Shown here in pieces: positions 29,501-36,555 of a DNA stretch of 64,000 nt (position 1 is its first letter; each line of letters starts with the position of its first letter). Where the stretch lies: the NCBI RefSeq assembly GCF_017352115.1, contig NZ_CP071448.1:5071001-5135000 (forward strand), given 5' to 3'. This DNA comes from Flavobacterium endoglycinae (lineage in GTDB: Bacteria > Bacteroidota > Bacteroidia > Flavobacteriales > Flavobacteriaceae). The notes under the pieces were generated by a model, which made no database searches, had not been told where the DNA came from, and worked only from the letters and a program-made list of their open reading frames with translations. Made by a program: the position numbers and the translations under genes.

Positions 29501-30548
29501 TGGGATTCCGTTAAAAAGTCAGGAGAAGATTTTTAAGCGTTTCTATCAGGCTTCAAACAGTAAAGCAAATAACACAGGATCTGGAATTGGATTGTCACTC
29601 GTAAAATCGCTGGTATCAATTCACAAAGGAGTTATTTCTGTCGAAAGTACGCCAGGAAAAGGAAGCACATTTAGAGTTGAAATTCCGATAGACCGCGATT
29701 CGTATGAAAGTAAAGAAGTGTTTGAATATGCCATTAAAAATGACAATCTGAGTATGCTTATTCCCGAAAAAGCAGCTAAGAAAATCATTCAAAATACAGA
29801 TTTAAAAGAGAAAATCTTAGTGATTGAAGACAATAGCGAACTCAGAAAATATCTGGTAGATTATTTGTCTGATTATTACAAAGTTTACGAAGCAGAAAAC
29901 GGACAGGAAGGTTTAAAAATCTGCCGTCAGATTAAGCCAATCTTATGTGTGACAGATGTGATGATGCCTGTTATGGACGGATTGGAATTCTGCCGTGAAC
30001 TTAAAAATGATGAATTCATTAGCCATATTCCGGTTATAATGCTGACGGCTCTTTCTGAAAATATGGATAAAGTGAAAGGTTACGATACTGGAGCAGATGG
30101 ATATTTGGTGAAACCTTTTGAACCATTATTGCTCAAAACAGTAATTGAGAATATGATTAAATCGAGGTTAGAGCTCAAACAAAAATTCTCTGGAGAGGTA
30201 GAAAGCAAAGTAAGCATGCTGACGCACTCGCCAATTGATGAAGAATTTATGGAAAAAGTAACTAATCTAATCAACGATAATTTGAGTGAAGTAGATCTGT
30301 CTACCGATTTCTTATGCGATAAATTGGGAGTAAGTTCCTCAAAACTCTACCGAAAAATTAAAGAGCTTACAGATTTAGCACCAAATGAATTCATTAGAAC
30401 AATCCGTTTGAAAAAATCGGCAGAACTGCTTAAGACCAAAAAATACAATGTTTCTGAAGTGACCAATCTTGTTGGTTTCAATGATCCGTTATATTTCAGC
30501 CGATGCTTTAAAAAACAGTTTGGTTTCCCGCCTAGCAAACTAATATAA
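26517..30548 (+). CDS. Hybrid two-component system regulator (HTCS), 1343 aa
   Basis: It has the same architecture as the first HTCS. A signal peptide (ending YHSYSQ) is followed by propeller blades (GFMWFGTFSGLNRFDGY, NLWIGTRKGLTLF, VWVGTKNKGVYLF), a Y_Y_Y domain (FQYMLEGFDKHWITA), a membrane segment (FLMFFAILFGVFYFI), HisKA with FFTNISHELRTPL (His843), HATPase (NALKFTNKNG, DNGIGI, GSGIGLSLV), receiver with CVTDVMMPVMDG (Asp1147) and an AraC-type HTH to the C-terminus. It closes the GH89/SusCD/GH92 locus. The TCCAT repeats upstream of GH89, SusC and inositol oxygenase are proposed as its operators. It starts 53 bp after the metallophosphoesterase and may share its transcript. Confidence 0.96.
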   Translation: MRLKFLILFLFSVAFYHSYSQNIKFAHYNDNNGLSHNSVRHIVQDKKGFMWFGTFSGLNRFDGYQFKNYMSSVAGKNKLYNDDITALELDEASNNLWIGTRKGLTLFKMDTHVFTTFFHKKNDPNSLPDDEVRSVYADKFNRVWVGTKNKGVYLFSLQDKRFEKIQLKGFDYVKDIFEDKKGNVWIGSYEKSGVAKITMDAKGAIVRIITYTLSVPNSNIKNPYLNFIYEDAKSDIFIGTREGLYKLDQAKNQFINLYIDNKQVRGALGPYFLSVARAPDGKYWVGTLGGLLVCNELEDIQKGNYKWYYSILSDDSSLVDNLIASLYFDKSGVLWIGTEDGLDKYDPYENQFTLNKDISRSIGNQAPRIRGFAKTYDEKVIVATYHNGLFISNTKGSVPLHNTGKDIASIYSDDGKIFYCGLWDGNILVYNYLTNSSREIQTGFEKSPVFAFSKIDNESMIVGSFGEGAVILNTKTLQFQTSSKLLPDFQINAIDRDAKNNIWFATETGVVKYNINSGKIETYSSLFIKEKGVPHDENVSDVLVDVKGKIWASTRSGLCLYNPKKNEFEPVKKLKELSGKWITDILSDAKGNLWLNINNNNIAFVKADLNDVSIYHVNSGNRLDVFSSSGFFYFNNSNIFLGGKNGVISFSPPAMKRNKWSPMPVISEFKIQNEEVFPEMEINGEIPLSKDLNYGKEIELTHKNRNFSIQFSTPSFANEKLNRFQYMLEGFDKHWITANSTSRIVQYTNLYPGNYTFKIRSSNSDGYWSKTVSYKIKILPPFWLTPTSFLMFFAILFGVFYFIRREIKNRIRLKQELLTEKVNREHDIKLNNEKLRFFTNISHELRTPLTLILGPAKQLLEENSNATDYEKSRYNLIYQNASRLLNLVNQVLDFRKAQSGELKLKVTQTDILSYSRNIFDSFKEMAFNKKIKLNFITEDQEINGWLDNDKYDKILYNLLSNALKFTNKNGNVDMSVRLKETAADILVIEVTDNGIGIPLKSQEKIFKRFYQASNSKANNTGSGIGLSLVKSLVSIHKGVISVESTPGKGSTFRVEIPIDRDSYESKEVFEYAIKNDNLSMLIPEKAAKKIIQNTDLKEKILVIEDNSELRKYLVDYLSDYYKVYEAENGQEGLKICRQIKPILCVTDVMMPVMDGLEFCRELKNDEFISHIPVIMLTALSENMDKVKGYDTGADGYLVKPFEPLLLKTVIENMIKSRLELKQKFSGEVESKVSMLTHSPIDEEFMEKVTNLINDNLSEVDLSTDFLCDKLGVSSSKLYRKIKELTDLAPNEFIRTIRLKKSAELLKTKKYNVSEVTNLVGFNDPLYFSRCFKKQFGFPPSKLI

Positions 30549-30560
30549 TTATGTTTTTTC

Positions 30561-30922
30561 TGCCACGAATTGCTTCGCCAGTTCGCTATCGCTCGAGTCA
30601 CGAATTTTTTTTGCTCATTAGATCGGATTTTTTTCTTCTAAATTGCACGAATTTCTACAAATAAATTAGTTTTGATTATTTTATCATTCCTATGAAAGAG
30701 AATTAAAGCACGAAGTAAATCTCTGCAAGTTACTCCACAAAAATTTTAATTCAATATTTAAAAACATAGCCCAAGGTTTCAACCTTGGGTACACAATGTG
30801 TTTCCATTTTTTTTAGCCACGAATGCACGAATTCCTATTAATTTATACTTTGTAAAAATTGGTGCAATTCGAAGTAAATATTCTCTACGAGTAAATGAAA
30901 ATTCGTGAATTCGTGGCTAAAA
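30561..30922. repeat. GCCACGAAT-family repeats and a CCCAAGGTT hairpin
   Basis: The 500-bp spacer 30549-31048 holds several repeats before the inositol oxygenase promoter. The clearest is 30811-30922, whose 23-bp ends (core AGCCACGAATGCACGAAT and its inverse at 30900-30922) match with one mismatch. A diverged relative lies at 30561-30735: it shares GCCACGAATT, GCACGAATT and CGAAGTAAAT. Between them CCCAAGGTT/AACCTTGGG (30770-30778 with 30781-30789) forms a perfect hairpin with a 2-base centre. None is coding. They may act as terminators after the HTCS. Confidence 0.65.
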
Positions 30923-30965
30923 AAATAATGTTTTTAAGGCAGAAACCCTATAAAAACCAAAATTA

Positions 30966-31020
30966 TCCATGTTTTTGATGTATTAATCCATTTTGAACGG
31001 AGTATGTAATTCTATTTTTG
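30966..31020 (+). promoter_or_regulatory. Putative HTCS operator and promoter of the inositol oxygenase gene
   Basis: TCCAT at 30966 and TCCAT at 30987 (21-bp period) lie in a sequence very close to that upstream of SusC: ATTATCCATGTTTTTGATG here against ATTATCCATGTTTATGAAT there. TTG (30993-30995), 17 bp and TATTTTTG (31013-31020) match the consensus TTG-N17-TAnnTTTG without a mismatch. The -7 starts 26 bp after the second repeat. The start codon is 28 bp further. Confidence 0.72.
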
Positions 31021-31048
31021 TCTTATAACATTATAACTATTTACCATT

Positions 31049-31930
31049 ATGAAAAAGCATATAGACACAGATAATCCGTTGAAAAATTTAGATGAGTGGG
31101 AAGATGATTTGCTAATGCGATATCCTGATCCTTCTGAGGGAAATGCAAAAGAAAAACAGAAAGAAGAATTCCGGAATTATGTCGATTCAGAAAGAGTAGA
31201 AACAGTTAAGGAATTTTATAGAATAAACCATACGTATCAGACTTATGATTTTGTATGCAGTAAAGAACGGGAATTTCTACAGTTCAACAGAAAAGAAATG
31301 TCAATTTGGGAAGCGGTTGATTTTTTGAACACACTTGTAGACGACAGCGATCCAGATATTGACTTAGATCAGACACAGCATCTTTTGCAGACTTCAGAAG
31401 CCATTCGTGCGGACGGCCATCCAGATTGGTTTGTCTTAACAGGTTTTATTCATGATTTAGGTAAAGTTTTATGCCTTTTTGGAGAACCGCAATGGGCAGT
31501 TGTTGGCGATACATTTCCAGTTGGATGCGCGTATTCGGATAAAATTGTGTACCCAGAATTCTTTAAAGAAAACCCAGACTACACAGATCCAAGGTTCAAC
31601 ACCAAATTCGGAATCTACACCGAAAATTGCGGATTGGATAACGTAAAAATGAGCTGGGGACACGATGAATATCTCTATCAGATTATGAAAGACTATCTGC
31701 CAGAACCAGCCTTATACATGATTCGTTATCATTCTTTTTATTCGCAGCATAAAGAAAATGCGTATGCACACTTAATGAATGAAAAAGATATTGAAATGTT
31801 TGATTGGGTTAGAAAGTTCAATCCGTATGATTTGTACACAAAAGCTCCCGTTAAGCCAGATGTGAAAGCTTTGCTTCCTTACTACAAAGAATTAGTTGCT
31901 AAATATTTGCCAGAAAAGTTGAAGTTTTAA
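31049..31930 (+). CDS. myo-Inositol oxygenase, 293 aa
   Basis: The enzyme opens myo-inositol with O2 to give D-glucuronate, using a di-iron centre. The protein is full length for the mainly eukaryotic MIOX family and shows MSIWEAVDFLNTLVDDSDPDID-type sequence. All expected iron ligands are visible: His in DQTQHLLQTSEAIR, His135-Asp136 in TGFIHDLGKVL, His in SWGHDEYLYQI, His in RYHSFYSQHK and Asp in MFDWVRKFNPYD. It has no signal peptide, so it is cytoplasmic. It follows the second HTCS and carries the same operator as SusC, which is unexpected for an inositol enzyme. Pectinases lie downstream, and their galacturonate could enter the same hexuronate pathway as glucuronate. Confidence 0.96.
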   Translation: MKKHIDTDNPLKNLDEWEDDLLMRYPDPSEGNAKEKQKEEFRNYVDSERVETVKEFYRINHTYQTYDFVCSKEREFLQFNRKEMSIWEAVDFLNTLVDDSDPDIDLDQTQHLLQTSEAIRADGHPDWFVLTGFIHDLGKVLCLFGEPQWAVVGDTFPVGCAYSDKIVYPEFFKENPDYTDPRFNTKFGIYTENCGLDNVKMSWGHDEYLYQIMKDYLPEPALYMIRYHSFYSQHKENAYAHLMNEKDIEMFDWVRKFNPYDLYTKAPVKPDVKALLPYYKELVAKYLPEKLKF

Positions 31931-31940
31931 AAGTTTGTTT

Positions 31941-32076
31941 AAACACATAGGAACATAGATTTTTCTTTTGAGTATAAAAAAGTTTCATGAGAGAAACTAG
32001 TTTCCCACACATAGCTATGTTTTTGTAATAAATGAAATGTCTTTTAATACAAAGAAAAACTATGTTTCTATGTGTT
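31941..32076. repeat. CACATAG-family intergenic inverted repeat, copy C
   Basis: The left tip AAACACATAGGAACATAG (31941-31958) and right tip CTATGTTTCTATGTGTT (32060-32076) are inverted with one mismatch. The internal ACATAGCTATGT copy lies near 32008-32019, as in copy B. The element separates inositol oxygenase from GH2. Its right tip overlaps an upstream in-frame extension of the GH2 gene, which argues for the GH2 start at 32111. Confidence 0.8.
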
Positions 32077-32110
32077 AAAAAAATATTGCCAGCTATCTAA
32101 AACCAAAATA

Positions 32111-35100
32111 ATGCAGAAAACCAAAACCAAAATATTTTTTGTAAGTCTGTTACTGCTTTTCACAGCAGGGATTTCAGCTCAAGAAAAAGACCGTAACGAT
32201 TGGGAAAATCCCGAAGTGTTTCAAATAAATAGAGAACCTGCAAGAGCAGCTTTTCTTCCTTATGCAGACGAAACTTCGGCAATCATCGATAAGTATGAAA
32301 ACTCCCCTTGGTATTTTTCTTTAAATGGCAAATGGAAATTTTCATGGTCGCCAACACCAGACGAACGCCCAAAGGATTTTTACAAAACAGATTTTAGCAC
32401 CTTACATTGGAAAGAACTTCAGGTGCCTTCTAATTGGGAACTTAATGGATATGGAGTGCCAATTTATACAAACATTACCTATCCTTTCGAAAAAAATCCA
32501 CCTTTTATCAATCATTGGGACAATCCTGTTGGGTCTTATAAAAAAGATTTTGTGCTGCCTGAAAACTGGAAAGGCCGACATGTTTTTCTTCATTTTGAAG
32601 CAGGAACCGCGGCCATGTACATTTGGGTGAATGGTGAAAAAGTCGGTTACACGGAAAACACCAAAAGTCCAGCGGAATTTGATATTTCGAAATATTTAAA
32701 ACCAGGAAAAAATGATTTGGCTGTAGAAGTGTATCGATGGAGCGATGGTTCTTACTTAGAAGATCAGGACATGTGGAGGCTTTCTGGAATTGACAGAAAT
32801 GTGTATTTATACAGTACAGATAAGGTTAGGATTTCAGACTTTTTTGCGAGACCTGATTTAGATGCGAAATATAAAAACGGAAGTTTGAATGTAGAGGTAA
32901 GTTTAAAAAATCTGACTTCAACTTCGGTTAACAATCAAAAATTAATTGCCAAATTAGTTGATGCTTCTGGAAAAAATGTATTTATAAAAGAACTAAATGT
33001 CAATTTAGAAGCTTCGAAAATTCAGACTTTAAATTTCTCTCAAAATATATCAAACCCAAAATTATGGAGCAGTGAGGCACCTAATTTATACACGTTGGTT
33101 CTGACTTTAAAAAATGCAAAAGGAGATAGTATAGAAACCGTTGGCACACAAATCGGATTTAGAAAAGTCGAATTAAAAGGTGGGCAATTATTGGTAAACG
33201 GTGTTCGATTAATGGTTCACGGAGTTAATATTCACGAACATAATCCTGTAACAGGACATTATCAGGATGAAGCTACGATGGTGAAAGACATCAAAATGAT
33301 GAAACAGCTTAATATCAATTCCGTTCGCTGCAGTCATTATCCGAACAATGTTTTATGGGTGAAACTATGCAATAAATACGGTTTGTTTTTGGTGGATGAA
33401 GCCAATATCGAAAGCCATGGAATGGGAGTGGAAGGACAGCCTCTAAAGTGGATGAATCCAAAAACGAATCCTGGTTATCTTCCAGAATGGAGAGAAGCGC
33501 ATTTGGACCGAATTTACAGTCTTGTCGAAAGAGATAAAAATATGCCATCGGTAATTATTTGGTCTTTAGGCAATGAAAGTGCGAACGGACCTGTTTTTCA
33601 TGATGCCTATAAATGGATCAAAAAAAGAGATGTTAGCAGACTGGTTCAGTTTGAGCAGGCAAAAGAAAATGAAAATACCGATATCGTTTGTCCAATGTAC
33701 CCAACGATAGATTACATGAAAGAATATGCGGCACGAAAAGAAGTAACCCGTCCATTCATTATGTGTGAGTATTCGCATGCGATGGGAAACAGCAGCGGAA
33801 ACTTTCAGGAATATTGGGACATCATTTGCGGAAGCAAAAATATGCAAGGCGGATTTATCTGGGATTGGGTAGACCAGGGATTTCAAGGAATCGATGAGGC
33901 CGGGCGTAAATACTGGACTTACGGCGGCGATATGGGAAGCCAGAATTATCTAAACGACGAAAATTTCTGCCATAACGGATTGGTTTATCCGGATAGAACT
34001 CCGCATCAAGGAGCCTTTGAAGTGAAAAAAGTCTATCAGAATATTTTGTTCAAAGCAATTGATATCAAAAACGGAGTAATTGAAATTAATAACGATTTTG
34101 GATTTACAAATCTAAACAAGTACAATTTTAGGTATGAAGTTTTAGAAAACGGAAAAGTAATTAAGGATGGAACTTTTAATGTCGCTTTAGATCCGAAATC
34201 TAAAAAACAGTTTAAAATTGATTTGCCAAAATTAGAATCAAAAGAAGGAACAGAATATTTGCTGAATGTTTTTGCTAATACCAAAACAGGTTCAGAATTA
34301 TTGCCTCAGAACTTTGAAATAGCAAAAGAGCAATTTGTGATTGAAGACGGAAAGTATTTTGCCAAATCTGAAAAGAGAAACTCGGCAAAAATTCAAGATG
34401 AAAAAGACCAATTTGTTTTGACTTCAGATAATGTTACGGTTAACATCAGTAAGAAAACCGGACTGATTTCGTATTACAGTTTAAAAGGCGAGCAATACTT
34501 TACAGAATATCCTGAACCTAATTTCTGGAGAGCGCCAACCGATAATGATATTGGAAACAAAATGCAGATTAGAACGAATGTCTGGAGAACGGCTGGGAAA
34601 AATACATCATTAGTAAGTATTGAGCAGACAGAAGAAAACGGACAGCAATATATTGTGGCGAAATTAAAATTGAACGATGTTGCTTCAGACTATACGATCA
34701 AATATGCATTATCAAATGACGGCGCTTTAGAGATTCAGGCTTTTTATAAAAAAGGAAATAATCCAGTGCCAGAACTGCCACGTTTCGGAATGATTTTCAC
34801 TTTAAAAAATACATTAGAAAATTTAGATTATTACGGAAGAGGGCCTTTAGAAAATTATCCCGACAGGAAAACTTCATCCTTCAAAGGAATTTATAACAGT
34901 AAAGTTGCAGACCAATATGTGCCTTATACACGCCCGCAGGAAAATGGATATAAGACTGATATACGCTGGTTTAAATTGTCAAGCAATAAAGGAAATGGCT
35001 TGGAAGTAAAAGGTCTGCAGCCTTTGTGTATGAGTACTTTGAATAATTATCCGAGTGATTTTGATGGCGGAATTTCTAAAAAGAATCTTCATTCCAGCGA

Positions 35101-35248
35101 TATCACGCCAAGAGATGAAGTAGTGGTTTGTGTAGACTTAACACAGCGAGGCTTAGGAGGCGACAACAGCTGGGGATTACCGCCGCACGAACAATATCGA
35201 TTAACCGAAAGCGAATACAGCTACGGATTTATCATTAAGCCACTTTAA
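32111..35248 (+). CDS. GH2 family beta-galactosidase (LacZ-like), 1045 aa
   Basis: The start at 32111 gives a signal peptide (MQKTKTKIFF to AGISAQ), so the enzyme is exported, unlike E. coli LacZ. The GH2 order is: jelly-roll sugar-binding domain (PSNWELNGYGVPIYTNITYP, LEDQDMWRLSGIDRNVYLY), immunoglobulin-like domain, TIM barrel with acid/base Glu489 in IIWSLGNESANG and nucleophile Glu553 in MCEYSHAMGNSSGN, then a second immunoglobulin-like domain and the large C-terminal beta-galactosidase small-chain domain (FWRAPTDNDIGNKMQ, YGRGPLENYPDRK). It should release terminal beta-galactose, here probably from pectic galactan or arabinogalactan side chains given the GH28 and GH51 neighbours. Transcription linkage to inositol oxygenase is uncertain because a repeat separates them. 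Confidence 0.95.
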   Translation: MQKTKTKIFFVSLLLLFTAGISAQEKDRNDWENPEVFQINREPARAAFLPYADETSAIIDKYENSPWYFSLNGKWKFSWSPTPDERPKDFYKTDFSTLHWKELQVPSNWELNGYGVPIYTNITYPFEKNPPFINHWDNPVGSYKKDFVLPENWKGRHVFLHFEAGTAAMYIWVNGEKVGYTENTKSPAEFDISKYLKPGKNDLAVEVYRWSDGSYLEDQDMWRLSGIDRNVYLYSTDKVRISDFFARPDLDAKYKNGSLNVEVSLKNLTSTSVNNQKLIAKLVDASGKNVFIKELNVNLEASKIQTLNFSQNISNPKLWSSEAPNLYTLVLTLKNAKGDSIETVGTQIGFRKVELKGGQLLVNGVRLMVHGVNIHEHNPVTGHYQDEATMVKDIKMMKQLNINSVRCSHYPNNVLWVKLCNKYGLFLVDEANIESHGMGVEGQPLKWMNPKTNPGYLPEWREAHLDRIYSLVERDKNMPSVIIWSLGNESANGPVFHDAYKWIKKRDVSRLVQFEQAKENENTDIVCPMYPTIDYMKEYAARKEVTRPFIMCEYSHAMGNSSGNFQEYWDIICGSKNMQGGFIWDWVDQGFQGIDEAGRKYWTYGGDMGSQNYLNDENFCHNGLVYPDRTPHQGAFEVKKVYQNILFKAIDIKNGVIEINNDFGFTNLNKYNFRYEVLENGKVIKDGTFNVALDPKSKKQFKIDLPKLESKEGTEYLLNVFANTKTGSELLPQNFEIAKEQFVIEDGKYFAKSEKRNSAKIQDEKDQFVLTSDNVTVNISKKTGLISYYSLKGEQYFTEYPEPNFWRAPTDNDIGNKMQIRTNVWRTAGKNTSLVSIEQTEENGQQYIVAKLKLNDVASDYTIKYALSNDGALEIQAFYKKGNNPVPELPRFGMIFTLKNTLENLDYYGRGPLENYPDRKTSSFKGIYNSKVADQYVPYTRPQENGYKTDIRWFKLSSNKGNGLEVKGLQPLCMSTLNNYPSDFDGGISKKNLHSSDITPRDEVVVCVDLTQRGLGGDNSWGLPPHEQYRLTESEYSYGFIIKPL

Positions 35249-35272
35249 TTAAAATAACCTGTTGCTTAGTTT

Positions 35273-35340
35273 AGTCACAGTTACAGTTTTCAGTCACAGA
35301 TAGCACTGAATACTGTGACTGCGACTGAAAACTAACTGAA
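35273..35340. repeat. AGTCACAG imperfect inverted repeat
   Basis: AGTTTTCAGT (35285-35294) pairs with ACTGAAAACT (35324-35333), and AGTCACAG (35292-35299) with CTGTGACT (35313-35320). A further AGTCACAG copy lies at 35273-35280 and AACTG at 35334-35338. The spacer between GH2 and the next gene is made almost wholly of this element. It is another member of the set of unrelated inverted-repeat families in these gene spacers. Confidence 0.6.
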
Positions 35341-35357
35341 AATGAATATTATAAAAA

Positions 35358-36500
35358 ATGAATAACCCTAAAAACGGAAGATTAATTTCTTTAGATGCGC
35401 TGCGCGGATTTGTGATGTTTTGGATTATGAGCGGTGAACACATTATTCATGCTCTGGCCAAAGCAGCTCCAATTCCTGTTTTTATCTGGATGTCATCGCA
35501 ATTGCATCATGCGGAATGGAATGGCATTACATTCTATGATATGATTTTTCCTGTGTTTTTGTTTGTTGCAGGCGTTTCCATGCCGTTTTCTTTCGAGAAG
35601 AAAATGAGTCTGGCAGGAGTGCTAACGCCACAAGAATTGCCTGTAAGCGAAAAACGAAAAATATACCTTTCTATGCTAAGGAGAACTGGTATTTTACTGG
35701 TTCTAGGTTTTGTCGTAAATGGATTATTACGTTTTGACGGTTTTGATAATACCCGTTTTGCGAGTGTTTTAGGCAGAATCGGACTTGCTTGGTTTTTTGC
35801 TGGAATCATTTATTTGAATTTTGATCTCAAAAAACAGTTAATTTGGTTTTTAGCCATTTTGATGGGTTATTATGCAGCCATGAAATGGATTCCCGTTCCA
35901 GGATTTGGAGCAGGAGTTTTAACAAAGGAAGGATCATTAGAAAGTTATATTGACCGATTATTTTTACCGGGAAGGCTGCACAGCACTGTTTATGATCCTG
36001 AAGGAATATTTTCGACTCTTCCGGCAATTTCAACCGCTTTGCTTGGAGTTTTTACAGGAACATTTTTAAAAGCAAAAAATCAGTTTTCTATAAAAGCAAA
36101 ACTGATTTTGATGACATTGACGGCTATTTTGTTAATAATTGCAGGTCTCATTTGGGATATTGATTTCCCTATTAACAAACATTTATGGACAAGTTCTTTT
36201 GTCTGTTTTGTGGGCGGATTCAGTATTTTATTTTTTGTTTTTTTCTATGTGATAATCGATTTGTCTGGTTTACACAAATGGGCATTTCCATTGATTTTAA
36301 TTGGTTCAAATTCAATTCTAATTTATATCGCAGCTGAAGGCTCTGTAGATTTTAAACACACCGCAGATTACTTTTTTGGCGGACTTATTCACTATCTGCC
36401 GATGGTCTGGCAGCCAGTTTTTGTTGCTTTATCAGTCACGTTTGTACAGCTTCTTTTGCTTTATTTTCTCTATAAAAGAAAATGGTTTCTCAAGATTTGA
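35358..36500 (+). CDS. DUF5009/NagX-type integral membrane acyltransferase-like protein, 380 aa
   Basis: The N-terminal motif GRLISLDALRGFVMFWIM, with an Arg at the start of the first helix, is typical of the heparan-alpha-glucosaminide N-acetyltransferase-like (DUF5009/DUF1624) family. About ten hydrophobic membrane segments follow, with loops carrying LHHAEWNGITFYDMIFP and HSTVYDPEGIFSTLPAIS. Related proteins transfer acetyl groups across membranes to sugars, but most bacterial members are uncharacterized. It lies 110 bp after GH2 and 55 bp before a symporter, so it is probably co-expressed with the latter. Acetyl exchange on a pectic or amino-sugar oligosaccharide is only a guess. Confidence 0.8.
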   Translation: MNNPKNGRLISLDALRGFVMFWIMSGEHIIHALAKAAPIPVFIWMSSQLHHAEWNGITFYDMIFPVFLFVAGVSMPFSFEKKMSLAGVLTPQELPVSEKRKIYLSMLRRTGILLVLGFVVNGLLRFDGFDNTRFASVLGRIGLAWFFAGIIYLNFDLKKQLIWFLAILMGYYAAMKWIPVPGFGAGVLTKEGSLESYIDRLFLPGRLHSTVYDPEGIFSTLPAISTALLGVFTGTFLKAKNQFSIKAKLILMTLTAILLIIAGLIWDIDFPINKHLWTSSFVCFVGGFSILFFVFFYVIIDLSGLHKWAFPLILIGSNSILIYIAAEGSVDFKHTADYFFGGLIHYLPMVWQPVFVALSVTFVQLLLLYFLYKRKWFLKI

Positions 36501-36555
36501 TACCAATCAAAATTTAAAATACATTTTACTAACTAACCACCAATAACCACCTATT

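Noticed and set aside
24437..32076. CACATAG repeats as a CRISPR array or insertion sequence
   Set aside because: There are no regularly spaced spacers, no cas genes and no transposase reading frame.
32072..32110. In-frame upstream extension of the GH2 gene
   Set aside because: It would place repeat sequence in the protein and spoil the clear signal peptide starting at 32111.
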